From assembly GCF_000421465.1 (NCBI RefSeq), contig NZ_ATXB01000001.1:124001-188000 (forward strand): 64,000 nucleotides of DNA. Reading direction: 5' to 3'. The translations under genes were made by a program, and so were the position numbers. Shown here in pieces: positions 8,520-17,625 of this stretch (within the stretch, counting starts at the first letter, position 1; each line of letters begins with the position of its first letter). Source of the DNA: Methylohalobius crimeensis 10Ki (GTDB taxonomy: Bacteria; Pseudomonadota; Gammaproteobacteria; Methylococcales; Methylothermaceae). Below the pieces are notes generated by a model. That model did not search any database and was not told the DNA's origin. It saw only the letters and a list, made by a program, of their open reading frames with translations.

Positions 8520-10018
8520 CAGCCAAGCAAGCGATCGTATTGGTAGCGGTTTTCTCGGGGGGATTTCTGTTGGCGTGGATGGGCCTCCGAAGCAACCACT
8601 CCCCGAATCAAGCCGACCTTCACGGCCATCAAACCCATGCCGACCACGATGAAGGCGGCGAAACGAAGCATTTGCGCCGGGGGGCGTTTGAACTTCACAT
8701 CGGCCTTGCGGAGTCGACTCAAGGCCCGCCCCGCCTCCGGGCCGAGGCTTTCTGGCAAGAAAAGCCCCTTGATCCCGAGGCGGTGAAGTTGACGGCGAGG
8801 CTCGAGCGGCCCCATGAGAAACCCGAGCCTTTGACCTTCGAGGCGAAAGGAGATCGCTTGGAAAGCCTCCAACCGGTGCCCGAGCCCCATGTGTTCAAGC
8901 TTCAAGTGACCGCGAGCTATCGGGATAAAACGTACGTTTGGGCGTATTGGCAGGTGAATAACGGGATCGAGCTGGAGGCGGCCGCACTGGCAGAAAACGG
9001 CATCGTTCTCCAAGCCGCCGGCCCCGCCTCCATCGAGACGGTACTGACCCTGCCCGGCCAGATCAGGCTCGATCCCCGCCGGGTAGCGCACGTGGTCCCG
9101 CGGGTGGCCGGGGTGGTCACCGAGGTGCGCAAGTATCTGGGCGACACGGTGAAGCCAAATGAAATTCTCGCCGTGCTGGAAAGCCGCGAACTGGCCGGCC
9201 TCAAAAGCGATTATTTGACCGCGCGGCGGCGCCTCGAGTTGGCCCGCGTGACCTTCGAGCGGGAAAAACAACTGTGGCAGGAAAAAATCTCCGCCGAACT
9301 GGATTATTTGCAAGCCAAAACCCGGTGGGCCGAGGCCAAGGCAACGGCCGAGGCGAGCGCGCAGAAATTGATTGCATTGGATCTTTCTCCCGCCGAGCTC
9401 GAAGCCATCACCGCGGGCAGGGATATGGCCTTCAACCGCTATGAACTGAGAGCACCCTTCGCCGGCGAAGTGGTGGAAAAGCATCTGGCTTTGGGCGAGG
9501 GCGTCAAAGCCGACACCCAAGTCTATACCATCGCCGATCTAGCCACGGTGTGGGGAGAAATCACCGTCTACAGCAAGGATTTGAATGCCGTCCGGGAGGG
9601 GCAGACGGTGACGGTACGCGCCGAAGACCTCGCCCAAACGACTAAAGGCACGGTGTTCTATGTCGGGCCCCTGGTGGGTGAGCGGACGCGTTCGGCCAAG
9701 GCCTATGTGGCAATCCCCAATCCGGAAGAACGCTGGCGTTCGGGGCTCTTCGTCACGGTCGAGGTGCTGCAGGAGAAGGTAGACGTTCCGGTGGCGGTGG
9801 CCGCCGAAGCCATCCAGACCTGGCGGGATCGGTCGGTGGTGTTCGTCCGTCACGGTGACCTTTTCGAGCCTCGGCCGGTGGTGACGGGACGACGGGGCGA
9901 ACAATCCCGCTGGGTGGAGATTCGAGAAGGCCTGAAGGCGGGCGAGCGCTACGCCGCCCGGGGCAGTTTCGTGCTCAAATCCGAACTGGGTAAATCCAGC
10001 GCTGCGCACCACCACTAA
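8516..10018 (+). CDS. czcB: Efflux RND periplasmic adaptor, CzcB type
   Basis: Adaptor of 500 residues with an N-terminal membrane anchor (about residues 5-24) followed by a histidine-rich stretch (HGHQTHADHDEGGE), typical of adaptors handling divalent zinc, cobalt or cadmium. An extra N-terminal beta domain (residues ~60-150) precedes the barrel-sandwich halves (PRVAGVVTEVRKYLGDTVKP and YELRAPFAGEVVEKHLALGE) with a coiled-coil hairpin between. The C-terminus ends in HHH. It is joined to czcC by an ATGA overlap and to czcA by a 9-base gap with an AAGGAG site. Confidence 0.9.
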   Translation: MTAKQAIVLVAVFSGGFLLAWMGLRSNHSPNQADLHGHQTHADHDEGGETKHLRRGAFELHIGLAESTQGPPRLRAEAFWQEKPLDPEAVKLTARLERPHEKPEPLTFEAKGDRLESLQPVPEPHVFKLQVTASYRDKTYVWAYWQVNNGIELEAAALAENGIVLQAAGPASIETVLTLPGQIRLDPRRVAHVVPRVAGVVTEVRKYLGDTVKPNEILAVLESRELAGLKSDYLTARRRLELARVTFEREKQLWQEKISAELDYLQAKTRWAEAKATAEASAQKLIALDLSPAELEAITAGRDMAFNRYELRAPFAGEVVEKHLALGEGVKADTQVYTIADLATVWGEITVYSKDLNAVREGQTVTVRAEDLAQTTKGTVFYVGPLVGERTRSAKAYVAIPNPEERWRSGLFVTVEVLQEKVDVPVAVAAEAIQTWRDRSVVFVRHGDLFEPRPVVTGRRGEQSRWVEIREGLKAGERYAARGSFVLKSELGKSSAAHHH

Positions 10019-10027
10019 GGAGAAGCC

Positions 10028-13000
10028 ATGTTTGAACGACTCTTACGGTTTTCCGTCGAGCAGCGCTGGCTGGTCATGTTGCTCGTTTTGGGCTTGATGG
10101 GAATCGGCATTTACAACCTACAGCGTCTGTCCATCGATGCGGTACCCGACATCACCAACGTCCAGGTCCAGGTCAACACCGCCGCGCCGGGTTACTCGCC
10201 CCTGGAGACCGAACAGCTCATCACCTTCCCGGTGGAGTTGGCCATGTTGGGCGCCCCCAGGCTCCAGGAAACCCGCTCCATCTCCAAATACGGGTTGTCC
10301 CAGGTCACCGTGATCTTCGAGGAAGGCACCGATCTTTACTTTGCCCGCCAGCAGGTCGCCGAGCGCATTCAGCAGATCAAGGGGGACTTGCCAGCCGGCG
10401 TCGATCCCCGAATGGGTCCCGTGGCAACGGGCTTGGGAGAGATTTTCTTGTGGACCATGCAAGCCGCACCCGGCGCCCGGCAGCCGGACGGTACCCCGGT
10501 CACCGATACTTATCTGCGCACCCTGCAGGATTGGGTCGTCAAACCGCAGCTGCTCACCCTGCCCGGGGTGACCGAGGTCAACAGCATCGGGGGTTACCGG
10601 AAGCAATACCACGTCACCCCCCATCCCCAACAGCTCATCGCCTACGGTCTCGGTTTTCGCGACATCATGCGCGCCCTGGCCGAAAACAACCGGATGGCGG
10701 GGGCCGGTTACATCGAACATCACGGCGAGCAGTTTCTGATTCGCGTCCCCGGCCGGGTGTACACTTTAAACGAGATTCGCAACATCCGGGTGGGCACCCA
10801 TCAGGGCACGCCCATTTATATCAAGGACGTGGCCGAGGTGCTCTTGGGCAAGGAGCTGCGCACCGGCGCCGCCACCCGCGACGGTCGAGAGACCGTGATC
10901 GGCACCGCCTTCATGCTGTGGGGCGAGAACAGCCGCGCGGTCGCTCGGGCGGTCCGAAACAAGCTCGAGCAGGCCAACCGATCCTTGCCCGAAGGGGTGA
11001 CCGCCGAGCCTTTCTACGATCGCACCGTGCTGGTGAACAAGACCATCGAGACGGTCAAAACCAATCTCATGGAAGGAGCGGCCTTGGTGATCGCCGTGCT
11101 ATTTCTCCTGCTGGGCAATATCCGCGCGGCCCTGATTACCGCCTTGGTGATTCCCTTGTCCATGTTGTTCGCGGTGACCGGCATGGTGGCCGGCGACGTC
11201 AGCGCCAATCTGATGAGTCTGGGGGCCATCGATTTCGGCATCATCGTGGACGGGGCGGTGGTGATGGTGGAAAACAGCGTGCGCCATCTGGCGGAGGAGC
11301 AACAGCGACTGGGACGCCCCCTGACCCTGGCCGAGCGCCTCAAGGCGGTATTTGACGCCTCCGAACAGGCGCGGCGGGCGATTTTGTTCGGTCAGCTCAT
11401 CATCATGGCGGTCTATTTCCCCGTCTTCGCCCTCTCCGGCGTGGAAGGCAAGATGTTCCATCCCATGGCCCAAACCGTGGTGATGGCCCTGGTGGGGGCG
11501 CTGATTCTGTCGGTCACCTTCGTCCCGGCGGCAATCGCGATCTTTCTCAAGGGCAATGTCTCGGAAAAAGACAATTGGTTCATGCGCCTGGCTCGCCGGG
11601 TTTACTTGCCCGCTCTCGATTGGACCCTGGGCAATCGGGCACTGACGGTCATCGGAGCGGCGGTGGCGGTTGCCTTGTGCGCCTTGATCGCCGCCCGCAT
11701 GGGCACCGAGTTCATCCCCACCCTCGACGAAGGCGACATCGCGTTGCAAGTGCTTCGCACGCCCGGCACCGGTCTCGATCAGTCGGTCGCCATGCAGGAA
11801 AATCTGGAGCAGGCGCTGAAATCCTTTCCCGAGGTCAAAACCGTGGCGGCTCGCATCGGCACCGCCGAGGTGGCCACCGACGTGATGGGGCCCAATATCG
11901 CCGATAGTTATATCATGCTCAAGCCGAGAAGCGAGTGGCCCGATCCGGATCGCCCCAAGGCCGATTTGGTTGCCGCCCTATCGGAGCGAATCGCCCGCTT
12001 TCCCGGCGCCAACTACGAGTTCACCCAGCCCATCGAGCTGCGCTTCAACGAACTCCTTTCGGGCGTGCGGGCCGACGTGGCTGTAAAAGTTTTCGGGGAC
12101 GAGATGGACGTCTTGCTGGCAAGCGCCCGGCAGATCGCTTCCGTCCTTCGCAGCGTGCCGGGTGCCGCCGATGTGCGGGTGGAGCAGGTATCGGGACTGC
12201 CCGTTCTGACTGTTCATCTCGATCGCGATCAATTGGCCCGTTACGGCCTCGATACGGCCGACGTTCAGCGGGTGGTCCAGATCGCCATGGGCGGCAAATC
12301 CACCAGCAAGATTTATCAGGGCGACCGCCGCTTCGATCTGATGGTGCGTCTTCCCGAAACCTATCGGGTGGACGTGGCAGCCTTGAGACGCCTGCCCATT
12401 CTCCTCCCCGACGGGGCCGCCCAAGGGACCGGTGGCATCGGGAATTCGAGGGCGGCCTATATCCCCTTGAGCACGGTGGCGAAAGTGCAAGTGCGTCCCG
12501 GTCCCAATCAAATCTCCCGCGAAAACAGCAAGCGGCGGATCGCGGTCACCTTCAACGTGCGCGGGCGCGATTTGGGTTCGGTGGTGGCCGAAGCCAAGAC
12601 CAAAATTCAAAACCGCGTGGATATCCCTCCCGGTTATTGGATCGACTGGGGCGGCCGCTTCGAGTTGATGGCCGAAGCCGCCCGGCGCCTGGCGTTCGCC
12701 GTGCCCCTCGCCTTGGTGGTAATTTTCATCCTACTCTACAGCACATTCGGCAACTTCATGGACGGCCTGCTGGTATTTACCGGCGTACCCTTCGCCCTGA
12801 CCGGAGGGGTGTTGAGCCTGTGGTTGCGGGGCATGCCCCTTTCCATTTCCGCCGGGGTGGGGTTTATCGCCCTGTCCGGTGTGGCGGTGCTCAACGGTCT
12901 GGTGATGGTGTCCTTCATTCGCCAATTGCGCCAAGACGGGCTACCCTTGGATAAGGCGATCCGGGAGGGCGCCATGACCCGCCTGCGTCCGGTATTGATG

Positions 13001-13195
13001 ACCGCATTGGTGGCCTCCTCGGGCTTCCTCCCCATGGCCCTGGCCACCAGCGCCGGCGCGGAGGTGCAGCGCCCCATCGCCACGGTGGTAATCGGAGGCA
13101 TCCTTTCCAGCACCGGTCTCACCTTGTTGGTATTGCCGGTGCTTTATCGGCTGTTTGCATTCTGGAATCCTCCTGGTGGAAAATCCTTTCAATGA
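10028..13195 (+). CDS. czcA: Heavy-metal RND permease, CzcA type
   Basis: Proton-driven inner-membrane pump of 1,055 residues. AAGGAGAAGCC precedes the ATG. Family marks are the N-terminal TM helix, SIDAVPDITNVQVQVNT, the TM4 signature DFGIIVDGAVVMVENSVRHL with its acidic residues, and FNELLSGVRADVAVKVFG. These last features are of CzcA rather than CusA type, so Zn/Co/Cd (or Ni) is the likely substrate group. The stop codon overlaps the start of the CDF gene (ATGA). Together with czcC and czcB it forms a complete tripartite exporter. Confidence 0.93.
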   Translation: MFERLLRFSVEQRWLVMLLVLGLMGIGIYNLQRLSIDAVPDITNVQVQVNTAAPGYSPLETEQLITFPVELAMLGAPRLQETRSISKYGLSQVTVIFEEGTDLYFARQQVAERIQQIKGDLPAGVDPRMGPVATGLGEIFLWTMQAAPGARQPDGTPVTDTYLRTLQDWVVKPQLLTLPGVTEVNSIGGYRKQYHVTPHPQQLIAYGLGFRDIMRALAENNRMAGAGYIEHHGEQFLIRVPGRVYTLNEIRNIRVGTHQGTPIYIKDVAEVLLGKELRTGAATRDGRETVIGTAFMLWGENSRAVARAVRNKLEQANRSLPEGVTAEPFYDRTVLVNKTIETVKTNLMEGAALVIAVLFLLLGNIRAALITALVIPLSMLFAVTGMVAGDVSANLMSLGAIDFGIIVDGAVVMVENSVRHLAEEQQRLGRPLTLAERLKAVFDASEQARRAILFGQLIIMAVYFPVFALSGVEGKMFHPMAQTVVMALVGALILSVTFVPAAIAIFLKGNVSEKDNWFMRLARRVYLPALDWTLGNRALTVIGAAVAVALCALIAARMGTEFIPTLDEGDIALQVLRTPGTGLDQSVAMQENLEQALKSFPEVKTVAARIGTAEVATDVMGPNIADSYIMLKPRSEWPDPDRPKADLVAALSERIARFPGANYEFTQPIELRFNELLSGVRADVAVKVFGDEMDVLLASARQIASVLRSVPGAADVRVEQVSGLPVLTVHLDRDQLARYGLDTADVQRVVQIAMGGKSTSKIYQGDRRFDLMVRLPETYRVDVAALRRLPILLPDGAAQGTGGIGNSRAAYIPLSTVAKVQVRPGPNQISRENSKRRIAVTFNVRGRDLGSVVAEAKTKIQNRVDIPPGYWIDWGGRFELMAEAARRLAFAVPLALVVIFILLYSTFGNFMDGLLVFTGVPFALTGGVLSLWLRGMPLSISAGVGFIALSGVAVLNGLVMVSFIRQLRQDGLPLDKAIREGAMTRLRPVLMTALVASSGFLPMALATSAGAEVQRPIATVVIGGILSSTGLTLLVLPVLYRLFAFWNPPGGKSFQ

Positions 13196-14379
13196 GCCAC
13201 TCCGACCATCACCACCATCATCACCACGCCGAGATGGGCGAAGCCCGTCTAATCTGGGCCCTTTTGATCAATGTGCTGCTGACCGTCGCCCAGATCATCG
13301 GCGGCGCGATCTCCGGCAGTTTGGCCCTGGTGGCCGACGCGCTCCATAACCTCAGCGACGCCGGTTCGCTGGGGGTGGCCCTGATCGCCCGCCGGATCTC
13401 CCGGCGCCCCGCCGACGAGCTGCGCACCTTCGGCTACCAGCGCGCCGAATTGATCGGTGCCTTGATCAACCTCACCACCTTGATTTTGCTCGGCCTGTAT
13501 CTGATCTACGAGGCCGTGGTGCGCTATTTCAATCCCCATCCGGTGGAAGGTTGGCTGGTGATTTATGTGGGCGGGTTCGCGCTGGTGGTGGACGTGGTCA
13601 CGGCCATGCTGACCTTCGCCGGTGCCAGACAAAGCCTCAACATCCGCGCCGCCTTCCTCCACAACGTGGCCGACGCCTTGGGGTCGGTGGCGGTGATCAT
13701 CGCCGGCAGTTTGATCCTATTGTACGGTTGGAACATCGCCGATCTGATCTGCACGGGGTTGATCGCCGCCTATGTGCTCTACCACGGCTGGACCGAGATT
13801 CAGCAGACCATCCGCATTCTGATGCAGAGCACGCCCCGCGACGTGGATTTGGCCGAATTGGTCCACGCTTTGGAAGGCGAGGAAGGCGTGAGGGGTTTGC
13901 ACCACGTCCACGTATGGGAGATCGACGAGCACCGCCGTTCCCTGGAGGCTCACGTGGTCATCGACTCCGACGATGCCGGCGAGATCGAGACGATCAAGCA
14001 GCGTCTCAAGCGCCGCCTCGCCCAACTCTACGACATCCGCCATTCGACGCTGGAATTCGAATTCCAAACTTCGGAAGGAGGGCTGGCTTGCCTGGTCGAA
14101 GCCCATGAACCGGAGCCGGTCTGCGGGCTACACCCCGGCAATGAAATCCCATCTTTTGCCAGTGCTCGGACATTCCCTTGGCGCGCCTTGTGGGGGACTT
14201 TGACGGGACTGTCTCTCCTGACGGGATTGGGCTTGCGCCTTTACCGCGTCGGCGGGGATTTTCCCCTCTGGCTGGCCTCGCTGCAAATGCCGGCGCAATG
14301 GCATTGGGGCGAGTGGGCGGCTTATGGCGCCGTTTTGATTTGCTTTCTAATCGCTGTCTTGGTGGATAGGCGTCGTTAA
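13192..14379 (+). CDS. CDF-family cation efflux protein with C-terminal membrane extension
   Basis: Protein of 395 residues starting in an ATGA overlap with czcA. The N-terminus has a run of seven histidines; the CDF core follows with NVLLTVAQIIGG, the TM2 metal site (ALVADALHNLSDAGSLG) and the TM5 site (AFLHNVADALGSV), then the cytoplasmic ferredoxin-like domain (HHVHVWEIDEHRRSLEAHVV). The CDF fold ends near residue 300. About 90 further residues contain one or two hydrophobic helices (WRALWGTLTGLSLLTGLGL, WAAYGAVLICFLIAVLV), which ordinary CDF proteins lack. It would move Zn2+ or similar ions from cytoplasm to periplasm, feeding CzcCBA. Confidence 0.9.
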   Translation: MSHSDHHHHHHHAEMGEARLIWALLINVLLTVAQIIGGAISGSLALVADALHNLSDAGSLGVALIARRISRRPADELRTFGYQRAELIGALINLTTLILLGLYLIYEAVVRYFNPHPVEGWLVIYVGGFALVVDVVTAMLTFAGARQSLNIRAAFLHNVADALGSVAVIIAGSLILLYGWNIADLICTGLIAAYVLYHGWTEIQQTIRILMQSTPRDVDLAELVHALEGEEGVRGLHHVHVWEIDEHRRSLEAHVVIDSDDAGEIETIKQRLKRRLAQLYDIRHSTLEFEFQTSEGGLACLVEAHEPEPVCGLHPGNEIPSFASARTFPWRALWGTLTGLSLLTGLGLRLYRVGGDFPLWLASLQMPAQWHWGEWAAYGAVLICFLIAVLVDRRR

Positions 14380-14565
14380 AGAGGCGAGTCCTTATTTCGT
14401 CTGATTTCCGTTTTTGCGGGCCGCCTCACGGTTACTTATCCACACCTGCCTATAATCTTCTCCCATACAGGCGTTTTCCTGTGATGACCGTGGTGGCCTC
14501 GATGCGTGGTCGCCCCGATATTTAAGACCATTCCCTCCCTCCGGGACCGCTTTGGAGGTTTCAAT

Positions 14566-14859
14566 ATGACCGCCCTTTTCTTTTCGTGTCGTCAAAAAAC
14601 GCCGCTTATTTCTTTTGCGGGTCTGTTGTTCATTAGTTGGGCGCTCGCTGGGTGCAATACCCTTCCGAACAGTCGTTCCCAATCTGTTTCGGCGGCGGTG
14701 CAAACCCCTCCCCGGTCGAGCGCGGTCGGGGATTGCCTGCTTCCGTCGCGGATCAAGAAACTGAGCGGACACATCGCCTTCATCGCTCCCCGGCGTACGG
14801 TGAGATTGCAGGCCGCCGAATGCAAGGGTAGAGGCGGCGAATTCGTGGCGCAAAGATAA
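14566..14859 (+). CDS. Small lipoprotein of unknown function
   Basis: Ninety-seven residues. The start at 14566 is supported by GGAGG seven bases upstream. A hydrophobic segment ends in a lipobox (WALAGC, Cys30), so the mature protein would be lipid-anchored. The remaining ~67 residues contain two more cysteines and a basic, beta-rich region (HIAFIAPRRTVRLQAAEC). I do not recognise a family. Confidence 0.7.
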   Translation: MTALFFSCRQKTPLISFAGLLFISWALAGCNTLPNSRSQSVSAAVQTPPRSSAVGDCLLPSRIKKLSGHIAFIAPRRTVRLQAAECKGRGGEFVAQR

Positions 14860-15310
14860 TTATGGTCCGGACGCCTCCACGCGAGGGAATCGACCGGGAC
14901 TGAAGAGACAGTCTGGATTGTCGAGGGATTTGAGAAACGCCACCAGATCCGATTTTTCTTGATCGGTCAAATGAAGTGGATAAATGGCCGGGTCCAGAAA
15001 CGGATTCCGCCTCCCTCCTTGATCGTAGTAGTCGACGACCCCTTCCAAGGTTTTCTGACTCCCATCATGCATATAGGGGCCGGTTAATCCAATATTGTGG
15101 AGGGTGGGGGTGCGCCGTGGGGTGCCCGTCGGTGAATGCGCGCCCGCGGCGGTCAAAAAACAACTGCTTGCCCAGTTTGATTTTGGCTGAATTTTGTGGA
15201 TTGTCCGCCGGCGGCGATACTTCCAGCAAGCCCAAAGGTGTTTCGGCCAGGCTGGGCAGGGTTAAAACACATAGCCAAACCATCAGCCAGCGTGAGAAGT
15301 ATTTCGTCAT
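14860..15310 (-). pseudogene. Di-haem cytochrome c peroxidase remnant with internal deletion
   Basis: The 5' piece (from 15310) has a good ribosome site (GGAGGAGATGGATC), a signal peptide and the peroxidase N-terminus ending KIKLGKQLFFDRR. The 3' piece, in another frame, continues with RRTPTLHNIGLTGPYMHDGS through LTDQEKSDLVAFLKSLDNP, the family C-terminus. Everything between, including both CXXCH haem sites, is missing: about 150 residues remain of the roughly 330 usual for this family. A deletion with frameshift fused the two ends near 15,150-15,160. It cannot encode a working peroxidase. Confidence 0.85.
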
Positions 15311-15322
15311 GATCCATCTCCT

Positions 15323-15361
15323 CCAAAAAAGCCCCGGCTGTCCGCGGGAGGCAGCCGGGGA
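15323..15361 (-). terminator. Rho-independent terminator after DUF1264 gene
   Basis: On the minus strand the stem CCCCGGCTG / CAGCCGGGG (15352-15360 and 15332-15340) is followed by TTTTTT. It sits 10 bases beyond the DUF1264 stop and just before the ribosome site of the peroxidase remnant, so it separates the two. Confidence 0.8.
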
Positions 15362-15371
15362 AAGGCGTCAA

Positions 15372-15995
15372 TCAATCGACACGAGGCATGCTGTGCACAT
15401 CCAAAATATAAGGTTGGCCGAGAGGTAGCTCGTCATCCGGGTGGTGGAAGTAGATGACCTTGCCGTAGGTCTCATTGACCTTCGGCAGCACTTCGGCCGT
15501 TTCTTCCGGCGTGAGATCGGGGAAGGTGGCTTTCGCCATCGGGATTTCCTCCTTGTGATAATGCCAGTATTGCTTTTCCTCGGCAGGTAGCTGTTGGAAC
15601 AGGGAAGTGGGGATGATGTACTCGAAGCCGATGGGCTTGTCCTGATCCTTCATACCGCTATGGAACATGAGGCAAACGAATGTTCCGTCGTCGTAGGCCT
15701 TGCAGTGATGATGCACCGGGTGGCGCAACTTGCGCGGGTCGATGTCCCCATCGGGCAAATGGCGCAGTGCCTGAATGTGCAAATCGTTGAATCCGAGGTG
15801 GTTGGGATATTCCTTTTGCCTCGGATTGTAGGTTTGGTTGTAGGGGCGCATCGGTTGGGAAGTGCTGCCCTCGGCCTGCAGCAATTTGACTGCCTCTGCG
15901 GCCATGTCTCCATGGGTATCTTGACTGGCGGAATAAGCGATGCTGGTCAGCCCCGCCAAGGCCGCGGATGAAATGAATTTCAATGGTGTGTTCAT
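15372..15995 (-). CDS. DUF1264 (OBAP-like) exported protein
   Basis: Protein of 207 residues with a signal peptide (MNTPLKFISSAALAGLTSIAYSA cleaved near residue 23). The body matches the DUF1264 / oil-body-associated-protein family: HHHCKAYDDGTFVCLMFHSG and IGFEYIIP, then HYHKEEI and VIYFHHPDDELPLGQPYILD. Many His residues suggest a metal or haem-related site, but no function is established. It is followed by a rho-independent terminator, so it is probably monocistronic. Inverted repeats lie 40-70 bases upstream. Confidence 0.85.
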   Translation of the reverse strand: MNTPLKFISSAALAGLTSIAYSASQDTHGDMAAEAVKLLQAEGSTSQPMRPYNQTYNPRQKEYPNHLGFNDLHIQALRHLPDGDIDPRKLRHPVHHHCKAYDDGTFVCLMFHSGMKDQDKPIGFEYIIPTSLFQQLPAEEKQYWHYHKEEIPMAKATFPDLTPEETAEVLPKVNETYGKVIYFHHPDDELPLGQPYILDVHSMPRVD

Positions 15996-16514
15996 GACAT
16001 AACCTCCGGTCAGGATTTATTGGTTGTGGCTTTCATCTCGTTTATGAATTAACGAGATATGCATATTCTATAAAATTATTCTTGACTTAAAAGATTGGTT
16101 ATTCATAAACAGACATAAAGAAATTCCAAAATGATATAAAACTGAAGGCGGTTATGCTTTCGAGAGTTTCATCTCTCTGGAAACACAGCCGATGAGTCGT
16201 TCCCGAGCAATTTCGCTTGATCTTCGAATGTCGGCGTCCCTTAGCGCTTGGCGTGGACATGCACATCCACCGGGCAGCATTTACGTGGGGCATCACCCCT
16301 TCCCGCCTTTCGTAAATGCCGCGGGTGGCGTTATATATGGGAAATCATATATTTCGTGATTGTAAGGGATAGCGGTGTTCGCCAAAACCCACCGCCTTGG
16401 GGTGATGGTTCGGCTACGTTTCATCCGGGCTTCACGATACTATTGAGGGAAAAGCGGCGACCATAGCCGTCGTTGTCATGAAACCTTGGACTGGATAGCC
16501 GTATCTGATTGACT
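15996..16514. other. AT-rich intergenic region
   Basis: About 500 bases with no convincing gene. The left third is markedly AT-rich and carries the inverted repeat at 16035-16058 and the ATATGCATAT palindrome at 16057-16066, both upstream of the DUF1264 gene. The rest shows only short frames without support. Confidence 0.6.
16035..16066 (-). promoter_or_regulatory. Candidate operator upstream of DUF1264 gene
   Basis: ATCTCGTT (16035-16042) and AACGAGAT (16051-16058) are a perfect 8-bp inverted repeat with an 8-base spacer. It is overlapped by the palindrome ATATGCATAT (16057-16066). Position, 40-70 bases before the start codon, fits a repressor or activator site. The regulator is unknown. 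Confidence 0.5.
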
Positions 16515-17510
16515 ATGACGATGAACGATTTTCACAACCCGCCGCCCATCGATTCCGAAGTGGTGAATCAGGCCGTTGAGCGGGGGATCGAACGTTATAT
16601 CCAATCCCGCAAGGCGCGGGTGCCGCAATTCGTGGCCGACTATTTTTCCGTGCGCACCGCCTGGAAAGTTCACCGCAAGGCGCTGGGGCGGGACTTGTAC
16701 CGCACGCCGTTGAATGTGGTCTGGGCGGTTCCCTCGGTGGGGGTGCAAGCGCTCGGCGGTATCTTCCGAAAAGTGGGCGCCGACGGCGTGGCCCGCCGCT
16801 TGGACAGGCTCCCCAAGGGGCTGGAAACCGATGTCCAGCGGGAGGTCAAATGGCTGATTTACACGGAGCTGCTGGAGTTGCCCTATCGGGAGGGAGAACG
16901 GGAATCTCATCGCGACGCCTTGCTGGCTGAGATTCTGGCGGAACCCGCCCTGGCCCGTCAATGCGAGGCGTATCTGGAAATCATCCGCCGCAAAGTGGAC
17001 GACCCCGGCTTCAAGGAGGCCTTGGAGCACAATTTGACCCAGCTCGCGGTGGCCCGCACCGCGGCCTCCGAGTTGGCCGCCGGCATCGTGAGTCTGGCCG
17101 CGGGCTACGCGGCTTTCCAAAAAGCCACGCCCGGCGCGATCGCCGGCGGAAGCGCCCTGGCCGGCGCCATCGCCCACCAAATGGCGGTGTCCAGTTTCTG
17201 GTTGGGTCCGACCCTCGGCGCCTGGTATTACTCGATCTTTCCGGTCGCCGCCTCCACCGGCCTGGTGGTCGCCTCCACCGGGACGCTCATGGCCGCTCTG
17301 GCGGTGGTTTCCACCCTGGCCGGGGTGGTGGTCGATCCCTTATTGGCCGTGACCGGCATCCATCGAAAAAGGCTGGAAAAATTCGTCGATCGGCTGGGCA
17401 ACGAATTGAGAGGCCGGGGGGAAAGCCGGCTCAAGATTCACGATCAGTACCTCGCCCGAGTGTTCGATATCCTCGACCTGCTCAAAACGGCGGCCCTGGC
17501 GGCGCGATAG
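16515..17510 (+). CDS. Hypothetical membrane-associated protein
   Basis: Protein of 331 residues beginning at ATG 16515 (a TTG six bases earlier is possible). The N-terminal ~170 residues are charged and helical; residues ~185-285 contain three Ala/Gly/Val-rich hydrophobic segments (AAGIVSLAAGYAAF, GGSALAGAIAHQMAV, LVVASTGTLMAALAVVSTLAGVVV). The C-terminus is again charged (RLGNELRGRGESRLKIHDQYLARVFD). I recognise it only as a conserved proteobacterial hypothetical of the DUF6635-like kind; no function is offered. Confidence 0.65.
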   Translation: MTMNDFHNPPPIDSEVVNQAVERGIERYIQSRKARVPQFVADYFSVRTAWKVHRKALGRDLYRTPLNVVWAVPSVGVQALGGIFRKVGADGVARRLDRLPKGLETDVQREVKWLIYTELLELPYREGERESHRDALLAEILAEPALARQCEAYLEIIRRKVDDPGFKEALEHNLTQLAVARTAASELAAGIVSLAAGYAAFQKATPGAIAGGSALAGAIAHQMAVSSFWLGPTLGAWYYSIFPVAASTGLVVASTGTLMAALAVVSTLAGVVVDPLLAVTGIHRKRLEKFVDRLGNELRGRGESRLKIHDQYLARVFDILDLLKTAALAAR

Positions 17511-17595
17511 GTGGTTCAGATTGCCCCTTAGAACCGAGGCAGGCATTCAACCAGGGCAGGCACGGGGGCCTCTGCCCCTACTGACGTAATGGGTA

Positions 17596-17621
17596 GGGGG
17601 GCAACCCCCCTGTGGTTGCCC
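17596..17621. terminator. GC-rich hairpin between convergent genes
   Basis: GGGCAACC (17599-17606) and GGTTGCCC (17614-17621) form a perfect 8-bp inverted repeat; an alternative GGGGGG/CCCCCC stem overlaps it. It lies between the converging ends of the genes at 17510 and 17626. There is no T-run, so termination is only a possibility. Confidence 0.4.
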
Positions 17622-17625
17622 TGCT

